Positions 17,971-27,428 of a stretch of DNA of 64,000 nucleotides are shown piece after piece. The notes under the pieces are model-generated. The model did no database searches, had not been told where the DNA came from, and saw only the letters and a program-made list of their open reading frames with translations. Source of the stretch: Methylomonas rapida (GTDB lineage: Bacteria > Pseudomonadota > Gammaproteobacteria > Methylococcales > Methylomonadaceae); NCBI RefSeq assembly GCF_024360925.2, contig NZ_CP113517.1:2976001-3040000 (forward strand), given 5' to 3'. Position numbers and translations under genes: made by a program. Within the stretch, counting starts at the first letter, position 1. Every line of letters starts with the position of its first letter.

Positions 17971-18265
17971 TAACCCTATTTCCTTGACTGATTTAAAAGG
18001 AACAAAATACCAAGAATTGGATGGCTTGCCTGATTATTATGGCGAGATCATCAAGGATTTGTACATCGGCACATTTGGTCTAGTATCGGATTGAGTATCG
18101 GGTAACAATTAAGGTGGACTTTAGTCAAATGACTGGAGGTTACAAGGTTGCCGGGTGAATCATCACCGGCGCGATCCAAAACTGACCACTGGACCAAATT
18201 TGGCCTGATCTTCACGGCAAAAACTATTTCCGCCAAAGCTTATCCGGAATTTACGGGGAGACGAC
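17971..18265. other. Intergenic region, no gene seen
   Basis: Divergent promoter space between cobO and the VTT-domain gene. Short frames here have no family character. The downstream gene has a clear GGGGAG ribosome-binding site ending at 18259. I see no riboswitch core. Confidence 0.5.
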
Positions 18266-18937
18266 ATGCAAAAACAACATTTGATTTGGCTAGTGCCGGT
18301 AGTGGCGATCCTGCTGGTTTGGCTCGACCTGCCTAACGTACTTAGCCTGGACAATATCCGCGCTCACAGGGAAGCCTTGCTGGCATTTACCGAGCGGCAT
18401 TATCTGGCGATGTTGCTGTTGTGCGGCCTGGGTTACAGCCTTTCGACCGCGCTTAGTTTACCCGGCGGCACGGTGTTATCTCTGCTGCTGGGATTTTTGT
18501 TCGGGCGCTGGGCAGGTACCGTGCTGATCGTGATTTCGGCTACGCTAGGCGCGGGCGCCGTGTTCTGGCTGGCGCGTTATTTGTTCGCCGACTGGGCACG
18601 GGAGAAGCTGAAAGCCAGCGCCTTGTCGCAAAAACTGCTGGACGGTTTTGATGCCGACGCCTTCAATTACCTGTTGTTCCTGCGCCTGGTGCCGCTGTTC
18701 CCGTTCTGGCTGGTCAATCTCGCGCCCGCCTTTACCTCGGTATCGATGCGCACTTACCTGGTCACGACCTTTATCGGCATCATGCCGGGCAGTTTCATCT
18801 TCGCCAATCTGGGTCAGTCGTTGGGCCGCATCGATCGTCTGGATCAATTGCTGTCGGTTGAAACCATGGCGGCGCTGAGCTTGCTCGGACTGTTGTCGTT
18901 GATGCCGGTGCTGTCCAAACACTTGCAACCGGACTGA
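18266..18937 (+). CDS. TVP38/TMEM64-type (VTT domain) membrane protein
   Basis: A 223-residue integral membrane protein of the DedA/VTT superfamily. It shows an N-terminal anchor, the G-Y-x-L-S-T...PGG block (LSLPGGTVLSLLLGFLFG), the central FNYLLFLRLVPLFPFWLVN motif with the conserved R-x-x-P near residues 142-145, and IGIMPGSFIFANLG. VTT proteins are proposed lipid scramblases or transporters. ATG 18266 follows a GGGGAG site. Confidence 0.85.
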   Translation: MQKQHLIWLVPVVAILLVWLDLPNVLSLDNIRAHREALLAFTERHYLAMLLLCGLGYSLSTALSLPGGTVLSLLLGFLFGRWAGTVLIVISATLGAGAVFWLARYLFADWAREKLKASALSQKLLDGFDADAFNYLLFLRLVPLFPFWLVNLAPAFTSVSMRTYLVTTFIGIMPGSFIFANLGQSLGRIDRLDQLLSVETMAALSLLGLLSLMPVLSKHLQPD

Positions 18938-19010
18938 TTCCCGTCATGCCACGGCCATTGTTTTCTCCACCGATTTCCGCGGCCCCATCATCGCCAATAC
19001 CGCCCACAAA

Positions 19011-19580
19011 ATGACCATCAACCCGGATCAGCAATATTTTTTAATGAGTTTCAGATTCGATAAAAAGACTCCAGCAGACTTCGGCCTCGTATCGGTGCCG
19101 GAACAGGATGATCTCTTCATCAGCACACACGACAATTCCCGTTGGAAGAAAAAGGAGCTCTATGATTTCGGCTGGGGCAACGAGAATGGCTTTGTCAGGC
19201 AACCCGAACTGGGCTTCGACGCGTTGTGGTATTTGCTGTCAAACAGCGAAATACAGGAAAACGAATACGGCGCGGCAAGCGAATTACTGGAGCGATTCCC
19301 CGAAAATCTATTGGGCACAGTGGAACAGTTTTTGGGACACGGCGACCGAAATCTTGAGCCAAAACAAAAAAAGGCCTTGATGATTTTAAAGCTGGATCAA
19401 GCGACAAATCGATGTCCAATAATCGGTAAATCTTACGCACAAATCAGTCAGGATTTTGCAAGATGGGAAGCAGTGAGCCAAAAGGTTACTGCTCTGAAAA
19501 ATTTACCTTCAGCGATTCAGTCAAGCCAAACAAAAACACCAAGTCCAAGAGATAAACGCCCTTGGTGGAAGTTTTGGTGA
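19011..19580 (+). CDS. Hypothetical protein
   Basis: A 189-residue, largely polar protein with no signal peptide or membrane helix. It ends in an aromatic/basic tail (KRPWWKFW), a C-terminal style common in cytosolic hypothetical proteins of proteobacteria. I do not recognise the family. It stands alone between the VTT gene and gdhA, and the translation looks real because the frame is intact with balanced composition. Confidence 0.6.
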   Translation: MTINPDQQYFLMSFRFDKKTPADFGLVSVPEQDDLFISTHDNSRWKKKELYDFGWGNENGFVRQPELGFDALWYLLSNSEIQENEYGAASELLERFPENLLGTVEQFLGHGDRNLEPKQKKALMILKLDQATNRCPIIGKSYAQISQDFARWEAVSQKVTALKNLPSAIQSSQTKTPSPRDKRPWWKFW

Positions 19581-19866
19581 GCATAATATTGCCCCTGCTT
19601 ATAACCCGCGCCGACCGGATAACCCATCATTTCCAGTCATATGCCCCAGCGCTCCAAGCAAGCTCTAATCTAGGTCGTTCAATGACGCCAGCCGGTATCG
19701 TCCAGTGCTTTCCAGACTTTGCCAAGAACGAGCATTCGACCAACCATTAATTTCGAATCGCTATATTATTGGAAGTTTCGCGGGCCCGTGGGTTAGAATT
19801 GTCCACCTAACAAGCTATAAACCCAACCAAAGATTATTAACAAGCCCAGTAAGAGGCAATACCTTC

Positions 19867-21210
19867 ATGAAATACCAAAGCTGTGACGAATTTCTGAACC
19901 ACGTCGCTCAACTAAACCCCGGTCAGCCAGAATTCCTCCAAGCCGTGACGGAAGTGATGGAGAGTTTGTGGCCCTTTATTTCCCGCTTTCCCAAATACGC
20001 CGAGAATGGCTTGCTGGATCGTCTGGTCGAACCCGAGCGCGTCGTCATGTTCCGTGTATCCTGGGTCGACGATCAAGGTAAAGTGCAAGTCAACCGCGGC
20101 TATCGCATTCAGCACAACATGGCTATCGGCCCCTACAAAGGTGGTTTGCGTTTCCACCCTTCGGTCAATCTGTCTATCCTGAAATTCCTGGCTTTCGAAC
20201 AAACCTTCAAGAATGCGCTGACCACCTTGCCCATGGGCGGCGGCAAAGGCGGCTCCGATTTCGATCCCAAAGGCAAAAGCCCGGGAGAGGTCATGCGCTT
20301 CTGCCAGGCCTTCGTATCCGAACTGTTCCGCCATGTCGGCGCAGATACCGACGTACCCGCGGGCGACATCGGTGTGGGCGGCCGCGAAGTCGGTTATATG
20401 GCCGGCATGATGAAAAAACTCACCAACCGAGCGGACTGCGTGTTCACCGGCAAGGGCCTGAGCTTCGGGGGCTCACTGATTCGTCCGGAAGCCACCGGCT
20501 ACGGCACGGTCTACTTTGCCGAAGAAATGCTGAAACGCCACGGCCTGTCGTTCGATGGTCTGAGGGTCAGCATATCGGGTTCCGGCAACGTGGCGCAATA
20601 CGCGGTGGAAAAGGCCATGGAGCTGGGCGCCAAGGTCGTCACCGTCTCCGACTCCAGCGGCACCATCGTCGATAACGAGGGCTTCACGCCGGAAAAACTG
20701 GCGGAATTGATGGAAGTGAAAAACCACCTCTACGGCCGGGTCAGCGATTACGCGGCACGAACCGGCAGCGAATTCCGCGCTGGCGCCAAGCCCTGGGATG
20801 TCCCTGTCGACGTGGCCTTGCCTTGCGCGACGCAAAACGAACTGGATGCCGTCGACGCGGCCACGCTGGTCAGAAACGGCGTCAAATGCGTGGCCGAGGG
20901 CGCCAACATGCCGACCACCATCGAAGCGGTCAAGCTGTTCGAAGCCAACAAGGTGCTCTATGCACCGGGCAAAGCCAGCAACGCCGGCGGCGTGGCTACT
21001 TCCGGCCTGGAAATGAGCCAGAACGCCATGCGGCTGTCGTGGACCCGCGAAGAAGTCGACATGCGGCTGCAGGAAATCATGCGCGGCATTCATCAAGCTT
21101 GCGTGCAGTACGGTGACCGCGAAGACGGCAGCTTCAGCTATGTCGACGGCGCCAACGTGGCGGGCTTCGTGAAAGTGGCTGACGCCATGATCGCGCAAGG
21201 GGTTTTATAA
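19867..21210 (+). CDS. gdhA: NADP-specific glutamate dehydrogenase
   Basis: Cytosolic enzyme that forms glutamate from 2-oxoglutarate, ammonium and NADPH. At 447 residues it is full length for the hexameric 50-kDa type. The glutamate-binding stretch GPYKGGLRFHPSV, the catalytic-lysine motif LPMGGGKGGSDFDPK and the Rossmann GSGNVAQYA are clear. The start is ATG 19867 (MKYQSCDEF) with AGAGG upstream; a longer frame from 19705 adds 54 residues unlike the family. It gives an ammonium-assimilation route suited to high ammonium. Confidence 0.96.
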   Translation: MKYQSCDEFLNHVAQLNPGQPEFLQAVTEVMESLWPFISRFPKYAENGLLDRLVEPERVVMFRVSWVDDQGKVQVNRGYRIQHNMAIGPYKGGLRFHPSVNLSILKFLAFEQTFKNALTTLPMGGGKGGSDFDPKGKSPGEVMRFCQAFVSELFRHVGADTDVPAGDIGVGGREVGYMAGMMKKLTNRADCVFTGKGLSFGGSLIRPEATGYGTVYFAEEMLKRHGLSFDGLRVSISGSGNVAQYAVEKAMELGAKVVTVSDSSGTIVDNEGFTPEKLAELMEVKNHLYGRVSDYAARTGSEFRAGAKPWDVPVDVALPCATQNELDAVDAATLVRNGVKCVAEGANMPTTIEAVKLFEANKVLYAPGKASNAGGVATSGLEMSQNAMRLSWTREEVDMRLQEIMRGIHQACVQYGDREDGSFSYVDGANVAGFVKVADAMIAQGVL

Positions 21211-21500
21211 ACCGTAGCCTCCTTGAATCAGGATTGCGCCGAATCCCAGATTGTGACTCTCCCCTTTCAGCAGAGGCCGTCGTAAAAGTCCTCATCGCCT
21301 CGGGGGAGAAGGAACTGTTTTGACTGTTACGACACTCTCCATCAAGAGGGGAGCTTTCAATCTCGCTGAAAAAGGTGTTTTCCAAAACGAATCATCCCTT
21401 GTTAGCAGGGCTCAAGTCATATTTTCCGCAAAACGCTTGGCGCGGCCGCGGCAAAATCGGCTAAGCTAACGCGATCAACTTTACCGTAGGCGGAACGACG
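21211..21500. repeat. Intergenic region with GTCGTAAAAG-type repeat
   Basis: No gene. A copy of the GTCGTAAAAGTCC...CGCCTCGGGGGAGAAGG repeat lies at about 21270-21315, bordered by CTCTCCCCTTT and GAGGGGAGCTTT arms (about 21257 and 21346) that can pair over the whole unit, giving a MITE-like shape. Confidence 0.55.
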
Positions 21501-23159
21501 ATGGCAGAAAACGAACAGATTCTCATTGGGCAACTGGTGGAAGTGCGCGGCGACGGCATGGACGCCCGCCTCACCGAGGAACACTCGACCGCGGCGCCCA
21601 TCATCAAGGTCGGCAACGAAGAAATCCTGGCCGGCAATATCGGTTCTTACGTGGTGATACGGCAATCGACTATCAGTGTGTTGGCGCTGGTGTTCAAGAT
21701 GTGGGAGCGCGATCGTTTCGATAGCCTCGGCAACCGCGCCAGCGACCGCTTCATTTCCTTGATTCCGGTCGGCGAATTGACGACGGACAACGTGTTCATC
21801 CGTGGCGTGCGGCATTACCCGACCCCCGGCGCCAGCGTCTATGCGGTCGGCCTGAGCGAAATCAACGCGATTTTCGTCAAATTCCGCCAATACGAGTTTT
21901 TCATCGGCCAACTGGCCTCGCAGAAAGACTACCACCTGAGCCTGGACCCGCGCGCCTTGTTCGGCCGCCATTTCGCGATTTTGGGCCAGTCCGGTTCCGG
22001 CAAATCCTGGACCGTCACCAGCTTGATCCAGCATACCATCAAGGCCATGCCCAAAACCCATCTGATTCTGCTGGATTTGCACGGCGAATATTGCTGGAAG
22101 GACGACGACGGCCGCATCCAATCGGCGTTTCCCAACGAAGTCGTCAATTACGTCGACGCGCTGGATCTGGAAATGCCGTATTGGATGATGAGCTATGCCG
22201 AGTTGGTGGATTTGTTCATCGACAAGGATGACAAGGGCGCCTCGATGCAAATGGCCTTCATGCGCGAGGTGCTGCAAACCTTGAAACGCAAGGAAGCCAA
22301 GGCGATAGGCCTGCCCGGTGTCACCATCGACACGCCGATTTTTTTCCCATTGGCGGAAATGTACATGCAGTTCAAGGCCGCCAACGAAGAGCGCAAGGAT
22401 TTCGGCAAGACGCAAGGCGCATTGTTCGGTCAGTTCGATGAATTTTTAGTGCGCATGCAAAGCCGTTTCAACGACGTGCGCTACGATTTCTTGTTGAAAC
22501 CGAAAAAACGCAATACCTCGGCCAGCATGGCGGACTTGCTGCGGCAGTTCATCGGCCTGGGCCAGAAAAAAGCCAATATCACCGTGGTCGATTTGAGCTC
22601 GGTGCCAACCGACATCCGGCCGGCGGTTTCGGCGCAAGTCGGCCGCCTGGCTTATGAATTCAACTACTGGAATCCGAAACGGCGCGAATTTCCGATCACC
22701 CTGATCTGCGAGGAAGCCCACGCCTATATTCCGCGGGAAAAAGGCGGCCAATTCGACGGCACCAAGAAGATGATGGAAAGGATCGCCAAGGAAGGCAGGA
22801 AATACGGGGTATCCATAGGCGTCGTCAGCCAACGGCCGACCGAATTATCGGAGACCATGCTGGCGCAATGCAGCTCTTTCATTTGTCTGCGCACCACCAA
22901 CCCGGACGACCAGGCTTATATTCGCGGACTGGTACCGGAAGCGGAAGGCGATTTGACCGACATATTGACATCATTGGGCCGCGGCGAGGCTTTGGTCTTG
23001 GGTGAAGCCGCCCCGCTGCCAACCCGGGTGCAAATCTATCGACCCAACCCGGAACCCAAGAGTAACGACGTCGATTACTTCACTGGCTGGCGCGAAGGCC
23101 CGGACGATCTGGACGTGGATGGCATCGTCAACAACTGGCGCACGCAAACAAGGCAATGA
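21501..23159 (+). CDS. HerA/DUF87-type hexameric ATPase
   Basis: A 552-residue ATPase with an N-terminal HAS-barrel-like beta domain (about 1-145), a P-loop ILGQSGSGKSWT (about residues 162-173), a Walker B region LICEEAHAYIP and an arginine-finger/sensor part TTNPDDQAYI. This is the HerA-FtsK clade pattern. Archaeal HerA drives DNA end resection with NurA; bacterial copies occur alone, in defence pairs (e.g. with Sir2 or DUF4297) or in DNA processing. No nuclease or Sir2 partner is adjacent here, so the specific role is open. Confidence 0.82.
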   Translation: MAENEQILIGQLVEVRGDGMDARLTEEHSTAAPIIKVGNEEILAGNIGSYVVIRQSTISVLALVFKMWERDRFDSLGNRASDRFISLIPVGELTTDNVFIRGVRHYPTPGASVYAVGLSEINAIFVKFRQYEFFIGQLASQKDYHLSLDPRALFGRHFAILGQSGSGKSWTVTSLIQHTIKAMPKTHLILLDLHGEYCWKDDDGRIQSAFPNEVVNYVDALDLEMPYWMMSYAELVDLFIDKDDKGASMQMAFMREVLQTLKRKEAKAIGLPGVTIDTPIFFPLAEMYMQFKAANEERKDFGKTQGALFGQFDEFLVRMQSRFNDVRYDFLLKPKKRNTSASMADLLRQFIGLGQKKANITVVDLSSVPTDIRPAVSAQVGRLAYEFNYWNPKRREFPITLICEEAHAYIPREKGGQFDGTKKMMERIAKEGRKYGVSIGVVSQRPTELSETMLAQCSSFICLRTTNPDDQAYIRGLVPEAEGDLTDILTSLGRGEALVLGEAAPLPTRVQIYRPNPEPKSNDVDYFTGWREGPDDLDVDGIVNNWRTQTRQ

Positions 23160-23224
23160 AACCCAACATTTTGCTTGCGTTGGATTTCGCCATATCAAGC
23201 CAACTCGGACATTCATTGCCCTGC

Positions 23225-23246
23225 CTGGAATAACGCCTTATTCCAG
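23225..23246 (-). terminator. Hairpin overlapping the rubredoxin stop codon
   Basis: A perfect 9-bp stem (CTGGAATAA/TTATTCCAG) with a 4-base loop covers the last codons and stop of the rubredoxin gene. No T-run follows; it may protect the transcript end. Confidence 0.35.
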
Positions 23247-23408
23247 CAATTGAAAAAAATCCTTAGGCGCGCCGCAGATCGGACAGGACCAGTCATCCGG
23301 GATGTCGGCCCAACGGGTTCCCGGCGCAATGCCGCTATCGGGATCTCCCTTTGCTTCATCGTAGATATGCTCGCATTCCCTGCATTGATATTTTTTGAAG
23401 TCGGACAT
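23238..23408 (-). CDS. Rubredoxin
   Basis: A 56-residue rubredoxin with the two CxxC iron-binding pairs ([12 protein letters not shown] and [11 protein letters not shown]), a one-iron electron carrier. Two adjacent ATG codons exist at 23411 and 23408; 23408 has the better spacing (7-8 bases) from AGGAG. In methane-oxidising and alkane-oxidising bacteria rubredoxins feed electrons to hydroxylases or stress reductases; no partner gene is adjacent. Confidence 0.93.
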   Translation of the reverse strand: MSDFKKYQCRECEHIYDEAKGDPDSGIAPGTRWADIPDDWSCPICGAPKDFFQLLE

Positions 23409-23478
23409 CATGCTTCTCCTGAAAGGTAATTTATGAAGGAAAACTTCTGGATGTTTGAAGATCGCGTCGGCCAGCGCC

Positions 23479-24060
23479 TCATCGTTCCAGCGCTTCTGAC
23501 ACTCGCCGCTTGAGCATGGGAAGCAATTCGCTCGCAAACCATGGATTCCGACTCAGCCAGATATTGTTTCGCGGACTGGGATGTGGAAGCGGGATTCTGT
23601 GAGGCCAATAGGAACGCCAGCTCCGGACCCTATCGGTTAGTGACAAGCCATCTGCAATCATGTGATATGCCTGCGCATACTGTCCGACGAGCAAGGTCAC
23701 TTCCAGTTGACGCAATTGCTCAAGCAGCCGCTCTCGCCAAGCCGCCGCGCATTCGGACCGTGGCGGAAGGTCACCGGATTTACCGGTACCGGGAAAACAA
23801 AGACCCATCGGTAGTATCGCTATTCGTTGCGAGTCATAGAAAACTTCACGCGTCACCCCCATCCACTCGCGCAGGCGATCTCCGCTGGCATCATCAAAAG
23901 GTAGCCCCGATTCATGCGCCTTCCTGCCGGGAGCCTGGGCTGCAATCAACACTCTGGCCTCAGAGCCTAATTGCAGAATTGGCCGCGCGGGATGCGGCAA
24001 ATTTGCCGCACAAATCGAGCAATCGCTCAGTTCAGCCAACAACGAAGCAAGTTGATTCAT
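23479..24060 (-). CDS. Uracil-DNA glycosylase family protein
   Basis: A 193-residue protein with features of the uracil-DNA glycosylase superfamily: an N-terminal CxxC (CSIC), the active-site-like loop [13 protein letters not shown], and the C-terminal HPSPRNNIW motif corresponding to the HPSPLS base-flipping loop. The usual catalytic residue after APG is Arg/Lys here rather than Asp or Glu, so activity on uracil is uncertain; a related family is annotated simply as UDG-like. A second UDG-like gene occurs at 55346. Confidence 0.75.
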   Translation of the reverse strand: MNQLASLLAELSDCSICAANLPHPARPILQLGSEARVLIAAQAPGRKAHESGLPFDDASGDRLREWMGVTREVFYDSQRIAILPMGLCFPGTGKSGDLPPRSECAAAWRERLLEQLRQLEVTLLVGQYAQAYHMIADGLSLTDRVRSWRSYWPHRIPLPHPSPRNNIWLSRNPWFASELLPMLKRRVSEALER

Positions 24061-24222
24061 GCAACGATCACTGCGGCGTTGCGAAAATCAGCCAGCTTAT
24101 TCGCTGCCGGCATGCAAAGCGTGTCGCGCGTATCCATGGCGCCACCAATCGCACTTGGTCCCCAATCAAAACGCAAATACATGACCGGTTTCTTCCTCCT
24201 GCATAGGGCATGCTCAGCATGT

Positions 24223-24594
24223 TTAATCATCGAATAAGCAAGCGTTTTCCTGGATCACGACCGCCTGATTATGCGCCATGTCCTTTGCCGCATAGACAAG
24301 CGTAACGGTACCCTTGTCCATTGCCTGCCTGAGGGCCCGGATTGGCTCAGGATTATGCTTCAGTTCGTCAAGATAGCGCCGCTTGAATTCATGCCACTTG
24401 TCGGGATCGTGGTCGAACCAATTTCGTAGCTCAGCGCTGGGCGCAATGTCCTTGAGCCATAGATCGATGCGTGCTTGTTCTTTGGTCAAGCCGCGCGGCC
24501 ACATCCTGTCCACGAGGATGCGCCGACCATCATACTCATCCGGCGGATCGTATACGCGCTTAATCCTCAATCGTTGCTTGTGTGGCTGTTGCAT
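24223..24594 (-). CDS. DUF488 family protein
   Basis: A 123-residue protein with the DUF488 signature: RVYDPPDEYDGRRILVDRMWPRGL near the start, DLWLKDIAPS and LRNWFDHDPDKW in the middle and TLVYAAKD near the end. The family is widespread and uncharacterised. It stands alone; downstream sequence between 24061 and 24222 has no gene. Confidence 0.85.
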   Translation of the reverse strand: MQQPHKQRLRIKRVYDPPDEYDGRRILVDRMWPRGLTKEQARIDLWLKDIAPSAELRNWFDHDPDKWHEFKRRYLDELKHNPEPIRALRQAMDKGTVTLVYAAKDMAHNQAVVIQENACLFDD

Positions 24595-24922
24595 GAAGAC
24601 CCGGTTCGTTTATCCCAAAAAATCATTCGTCCACGAAAAGTACGAAATACACGAAAATTATCAGCGGATAAGCCTAAGGAATATGTGAGAAATATGCTCG
24701 ACAATGGTAGGTGCGAATTCATTCGCCCTGTGCGGATAAATCCGCACAGGGCGAATACTGGCATAGATTATTTTATGTTCATTCCTAAGCCTTTTTACTC
24801 CAGTCACAACTCGGGAGCGCAATGGCTTTAGTTATTGCCGGATAGCACCGGTGTTTTTGGCTTTTACGCCCCCCCCAGTCAGGCGAGGGAACAAAACGTG
24901 GAAGCTATTTTGCACGGCGTCA
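24595..24922. repeat. Intergenic region with dispersed repeats
   Basis: No gene. It contains repeat copy 2 of the ~125-bp palindromic family (24672-24791), then GGCTTTTACGCCCCCCCCAG, an inverted, poly-C-bearing relative of the GTCGTAAAAG repeat (about 24850-24890). Confidence 0.6.
24672..24791 (+). repeat. ~125-bp dispersed palindromic repeat, copy 2
   Basis: Forward-strand match to the reverse complement of 16104-16228. The core CCCTGTGCGGAT/ATCCGCACAGGG is a perfect 12-bp inverted repeat with a 2-base loop, flanked by ATTCG/CGAAT, so the RNA or single-stranded DNA would fold into a long hairpin. Confidence 0.75.
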
Positions 24923-25642
24923 TCAGTCGGACAAATAATATTCCACTGTCGAGACTACCCTGACCTTTTTGATATGCGGATTGTTTTTGTCTCTGTCTTC
25001 TATGGAAAACTGGCCTTGGGATGCTTGCTTGATTTTTCCCAGCTTGCTGTTTGAATCCGCCGCGAATTTTCCGGCCACTTCCCTGGCATTGCGCGTGGCC
25101 TCTTCTATCATTTCCGGCTTGACCTCATTTAACCGAGTAAATAGATACTCGGTCTTGACTTGGTAGTCTTCGCCGGAAAATGCGATTCCGCTTTTGCCCA
25201 GTTCGGACAACGAATTCATCAGCGGCTGTACCTTTTTGATGTTTTTTGAGTAGACCGTCACGGTCTGCGTGGCGGTGTAGCGAAATTCCGCCTTTTCGGT
25301 TTGGCCAAATTCGCGCGCGGATTTGTCCGTTATGGCGGGGCTGGACACGGTGATTTCGTCCGGGCTGATAGCGTTTTTGACCAGAAAATCTTTGATTTGT
25401 CCAGTGCTGTCGTCAACGGCATTATAGAGGTCAACCAGGCTATTGTTTGCCTGGGTAAATTGAATGGGCCAGATCACGATGTCCGCGTCAAACTCCCGTT
25501 CCGACAAGCCTTTGACGGTGACGCTACGCTCACATTTTTTCACCTCGATCGCCGCATCAGCCAATAAATACCCTAACGACAGCAAGCCGAGAAAAATGAA
25601 AACACCGAGCAAAAAAGCGCTTGTTTTGGTTTCGGTAAGCAT
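24923..25642 (-). CDS. SIMPL domain (DUF541) membrane-anchored protein
   Basis: A 239-residue protein with an N-terminal membrane anchor (FLLGVFIFLGLLSLGYLLA) and an extracytoplasmic SIMPL domain recognised by SVTVKGLSEREFDADIVIW, the central EITVSSPAITDKSA stretch and the VKPEMIEEATRNAREVAGKF helix. SIMPL proteins are linked to oxidative stress tolerance and form oligomers, but the mechanism is unknown. Start at ATG 25642 has a GAGGGGGA ribosome-binding site. Confidence 0.85.
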   Translation of the reverse strand: MLTETKTSAFLLGVFIFLGLLSLGYLLADAAIEVKKCERSVTVKGLSEREFDADIVIWPIQFTQANNSLVDLYNAVDDSTGQIKDFLVKNAISPDEITVSSPAITDKSAREFGQTEKAEFRYTATQTVTVYSKNIKKVQPLMNSLSELGKSGIAFSGEDYQVKTEYLFTRLNEVKPEMIEEATRNAREVAGKFAADSNSKLGKIKQASQGQFSIEDRDKNNPHIKKVRVVSTVEYYLSD

Positions 25643-25904
25643 GGATTCCCCCTCACAAAGACAAAAAACCGGCAAGATCTTGCCTGCTGGTTATGACAGC
25701 AAAACCGCCGACAGCAGCCATTTATCGAACATGTCCAGGCAAACTATCAGCGGAGTGTCGTAAAAGTCCCTCGCCTCGTGGACGGGGGAAATCAATAGAA
25801 TTATATCCTCTCATCCCAACCTTCTCCCGCCGGGAGAAGGAATTAGCCTACCTTAATATATGCGCCAGAGGACGAGGGAGGAAAACGCGGTCAAGCCCAG
25901 CTAA
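25643..25904. repeat. Intergenic region with GTCGTAAAAG-type repeat
   Basis: No gene. A repeat copy at about 25754-25870 starts GTGTCGTAAAAGTCCCTCGCCTCG and contains the inverted pair CTTCTCCCGCC/GGGAGAAGG. Confidence 0.55.
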
Positions 25905-26105
25905 TCAGGCGCTCAGATCGCCTTTTGCGGCCGCCGCGGCTTGTTGCGCCTCGAATTTTTTACGCTTGTCGCATTTTTCGGTACAAATGCAGTTGCCGGT
26001 ACCGCCACAGGAACCTTTGATGGCATTGCGGCCAAAGATTACCCCCACCGCCATGATCGCAATCACGATCAGCATGAAAATAAATGTCGCTAAAAAATAG
26101 CCCAT
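25905..26105 (-). CDS. nqrM: Na+-NQR maturation protein NqrM
   Basis: A 66-residue protein (DUF539) with one N-terminal transmembrane helix and the cysteine cluster SCGGTGNCICTEKC. NqrM is needed for assembly of Na+-translocating NADH:quinone reductase, probably by delivering iron for its [2Fe-2S] centre. It lies directly downstream of nqrF, separated by an intrinsic terminator. The flavin transferase gene apbE is not in the window. Confidence 0.93.
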   Translation of the reverse strand: MGYFLATFIFMLIVIAIMAVGVIFGRNAIKGSCGGTGNCICTEKCDKRKKFEAQQAAAAAKGDLSA

Positions 26106-26138
26106 CGCCTTTCTCCTAAATTTTCAAAACCTGTAAAA

Positions 26139-26175
26139 CAAAAAACGAGGAGAAATCCTTATGATCGCTCCTCGT
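26139..26175 (-). terminator. Intrinsic terminator after nqrF
   Basis: The stem ACGAGGAG/CTCCTCGT is followed on the reverse strand by a run of T (complement of 26139-26145), the classic rho-independent form. It ends the nqrA-F transcript, so nqrM depends on read-through or its own promoter. Confidence 0.75.
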
Positions 26176-26197
26176 TCCTTGTCAGCGCTATGCGTGC

Positions 26198-27418
26198 TTA
26201 ACCGCCGAAGTCGTCCAGGAAGATGTTTTCCCTGTCAACGCCGTTGGCCAGCAGCATATTGATCACCGATGAGTTCATGATCGGAGGTCCGCACATGTAG
26301 AACTCACAGTCTTCGGGTGCCGGATGGTTCTTGATGAACTCTTCGAACAACACGTTGTGGATGAAGCCGGTGTAACCGGTCCAGTTGTCCTCCGGTAGCG
26401 GATCGGACAATGCCACGTGCCATTTGAAGTTTTCGTTTTCGCGTTGCAGCATGTCGAAATCTTCCACATAGAACATTTCGCGCTTGCTGCGGGCACCGTA
26501 CCAGAAGGTGATCTTGCGCTTGGATTTCAGCCTGCGCAACTGGTCGAAGATGTGCGAACGCATGGGGGCCATACCCGCGCCACCACCGATGAAGACCATT
26601 TCGGCGTCGGTGTCCTTGGCGAAGAATTCACCGTAAGGACCGGATACCCAAACCTTGTCGCCCGGTTTCAGGTTGAAGATGAACGACGACATGATGCCCG
26701 GCGGTGTGCCTTCCGGCGCATTCGGCGGCGGCGTGGCAATACGGACGTTCAGCATGATTTCCTTCTCTTCGGGATAGGAAGCCATCGAGTATGCACGCAA
26801 GGTAGGTTCCTTAACCTCGGAGACATAGCGCCACAGATTGAATTTATCCCAATCCGGACGGTATTCCTCGGCGACGTTCATATCCGCGTATTTTGAAACG
26901 TGCGGCGGACATTCGATCTGGATATAACCACCGGCACGGTAGTTGATCGCTTCGCCTTCCGGCAATTGCAATACCAATTCCTTGATGAAGGTCGCGACGT
27001 TGTCGTTGGACTTGACCGTGCATTCCCATTTTTTGACGCCGAATACGCTGTCTTCCACCTCGACTTCCATATCGGTTTTGACGGACACCTGGCACGCCAG
27101 ACGTTCGCCGTGAGCCGCTTCACGTTTGGTAATGTGCGACAGTTCGGTCGGCAAAATGTCGCCGCCGCCTTTATGGACCTTGACTTTACATTGACCACAG
27201 GAACCGCCACCACCACAGGCAGAAGACACGAACAACTGGTTGTCGGACAACGCGTTTAACAATTTGGAGCCCGCTGGCACATGGATCTTCTTCTCGCTAT
27301 TGATCAGAATTTCCACGTCTCCGGCGGCCACCAGCTTCTTCTTCGCGCCGATGATCATAAACACCAGCGCAATCACGATAGCCGTGAAGAAAATAACACC
27401 TAATGCAATTTCTAGCAT
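26198..27418 (-). CDS. nqrF: Na+-NQR subunit F (NADH-oxidising)
   Basis: A 406-residue subunit that takes electrons from NADH. In order: one N-terminal membrane helix, a 2Fe-2S ferredoxin domain with [12 protein letters not shown] plus a further cysteine, an FAD domain ([11 protein letters not shown]) and an NADH-binding domain ([14 protein letters not shown] and CGPPIM). It is the last gene of the nqrABCDEF run. Confidence 0.96.
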   Translation of the reverse strand: MLEIALGVIFFTAIVIALVFMIIGAKKKLVAAGDVEILINSEKKIHVPAGSKLLNALSDNQLFVSSACGGGGSCGQCKVKVHKGGGDILPTELSHITKREAAHGERLACQVSVKTDMEVEVEDSVFGVKKWECTVKSNDNVATFIKELVLQLPEGEAINYRAGGYIQIECPPHVSKYADMNVAEEYRPDWDKFNLWRYVSEVKEPTLRAYSMASYPEEKEIMLNVRIATPPPNAPEGTPPGIMSSFIFNLKPGDKVWVSGPYGEFFAKDTDAEMVFIGGGAGMAPMRSHIFDQLRRLKSKRKITFWYGARSKREMFYVEDFDMLQRENENFKWHVALSDPLPEDNWTGYTGFIHNVLFEEFIKNHPAPEDCEFYMCGPPIMNSSVINMLLANGVDRENIFLDDFGG

Positions 27419-27428
27419 TACGATACCC

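Noticed and set aside
17971..18265. Possible cobalamin riboswitch near cobO
   Set aside because: The region holds no B12-box-like core, and its position does not match a leader of a cobalamin operon.
20473..21198. Long reverse frame inside gdhA
   Set aside because: Shadow of the glutamate dehydrogenase gene; His/Arg-rich composition without family character.
21417..22415. Reverse frame of 332 codons opposite the HerA-type gene
   Set aside because: Antisense shadow caused by GC-rich third positions; the forward frame has the P-loop and Walker B.
24842..24892. Poly-C stretch as a phase-variable tract
   Set aside because: It is intergenic inside a dispersed repeat and not in or near a start codon.
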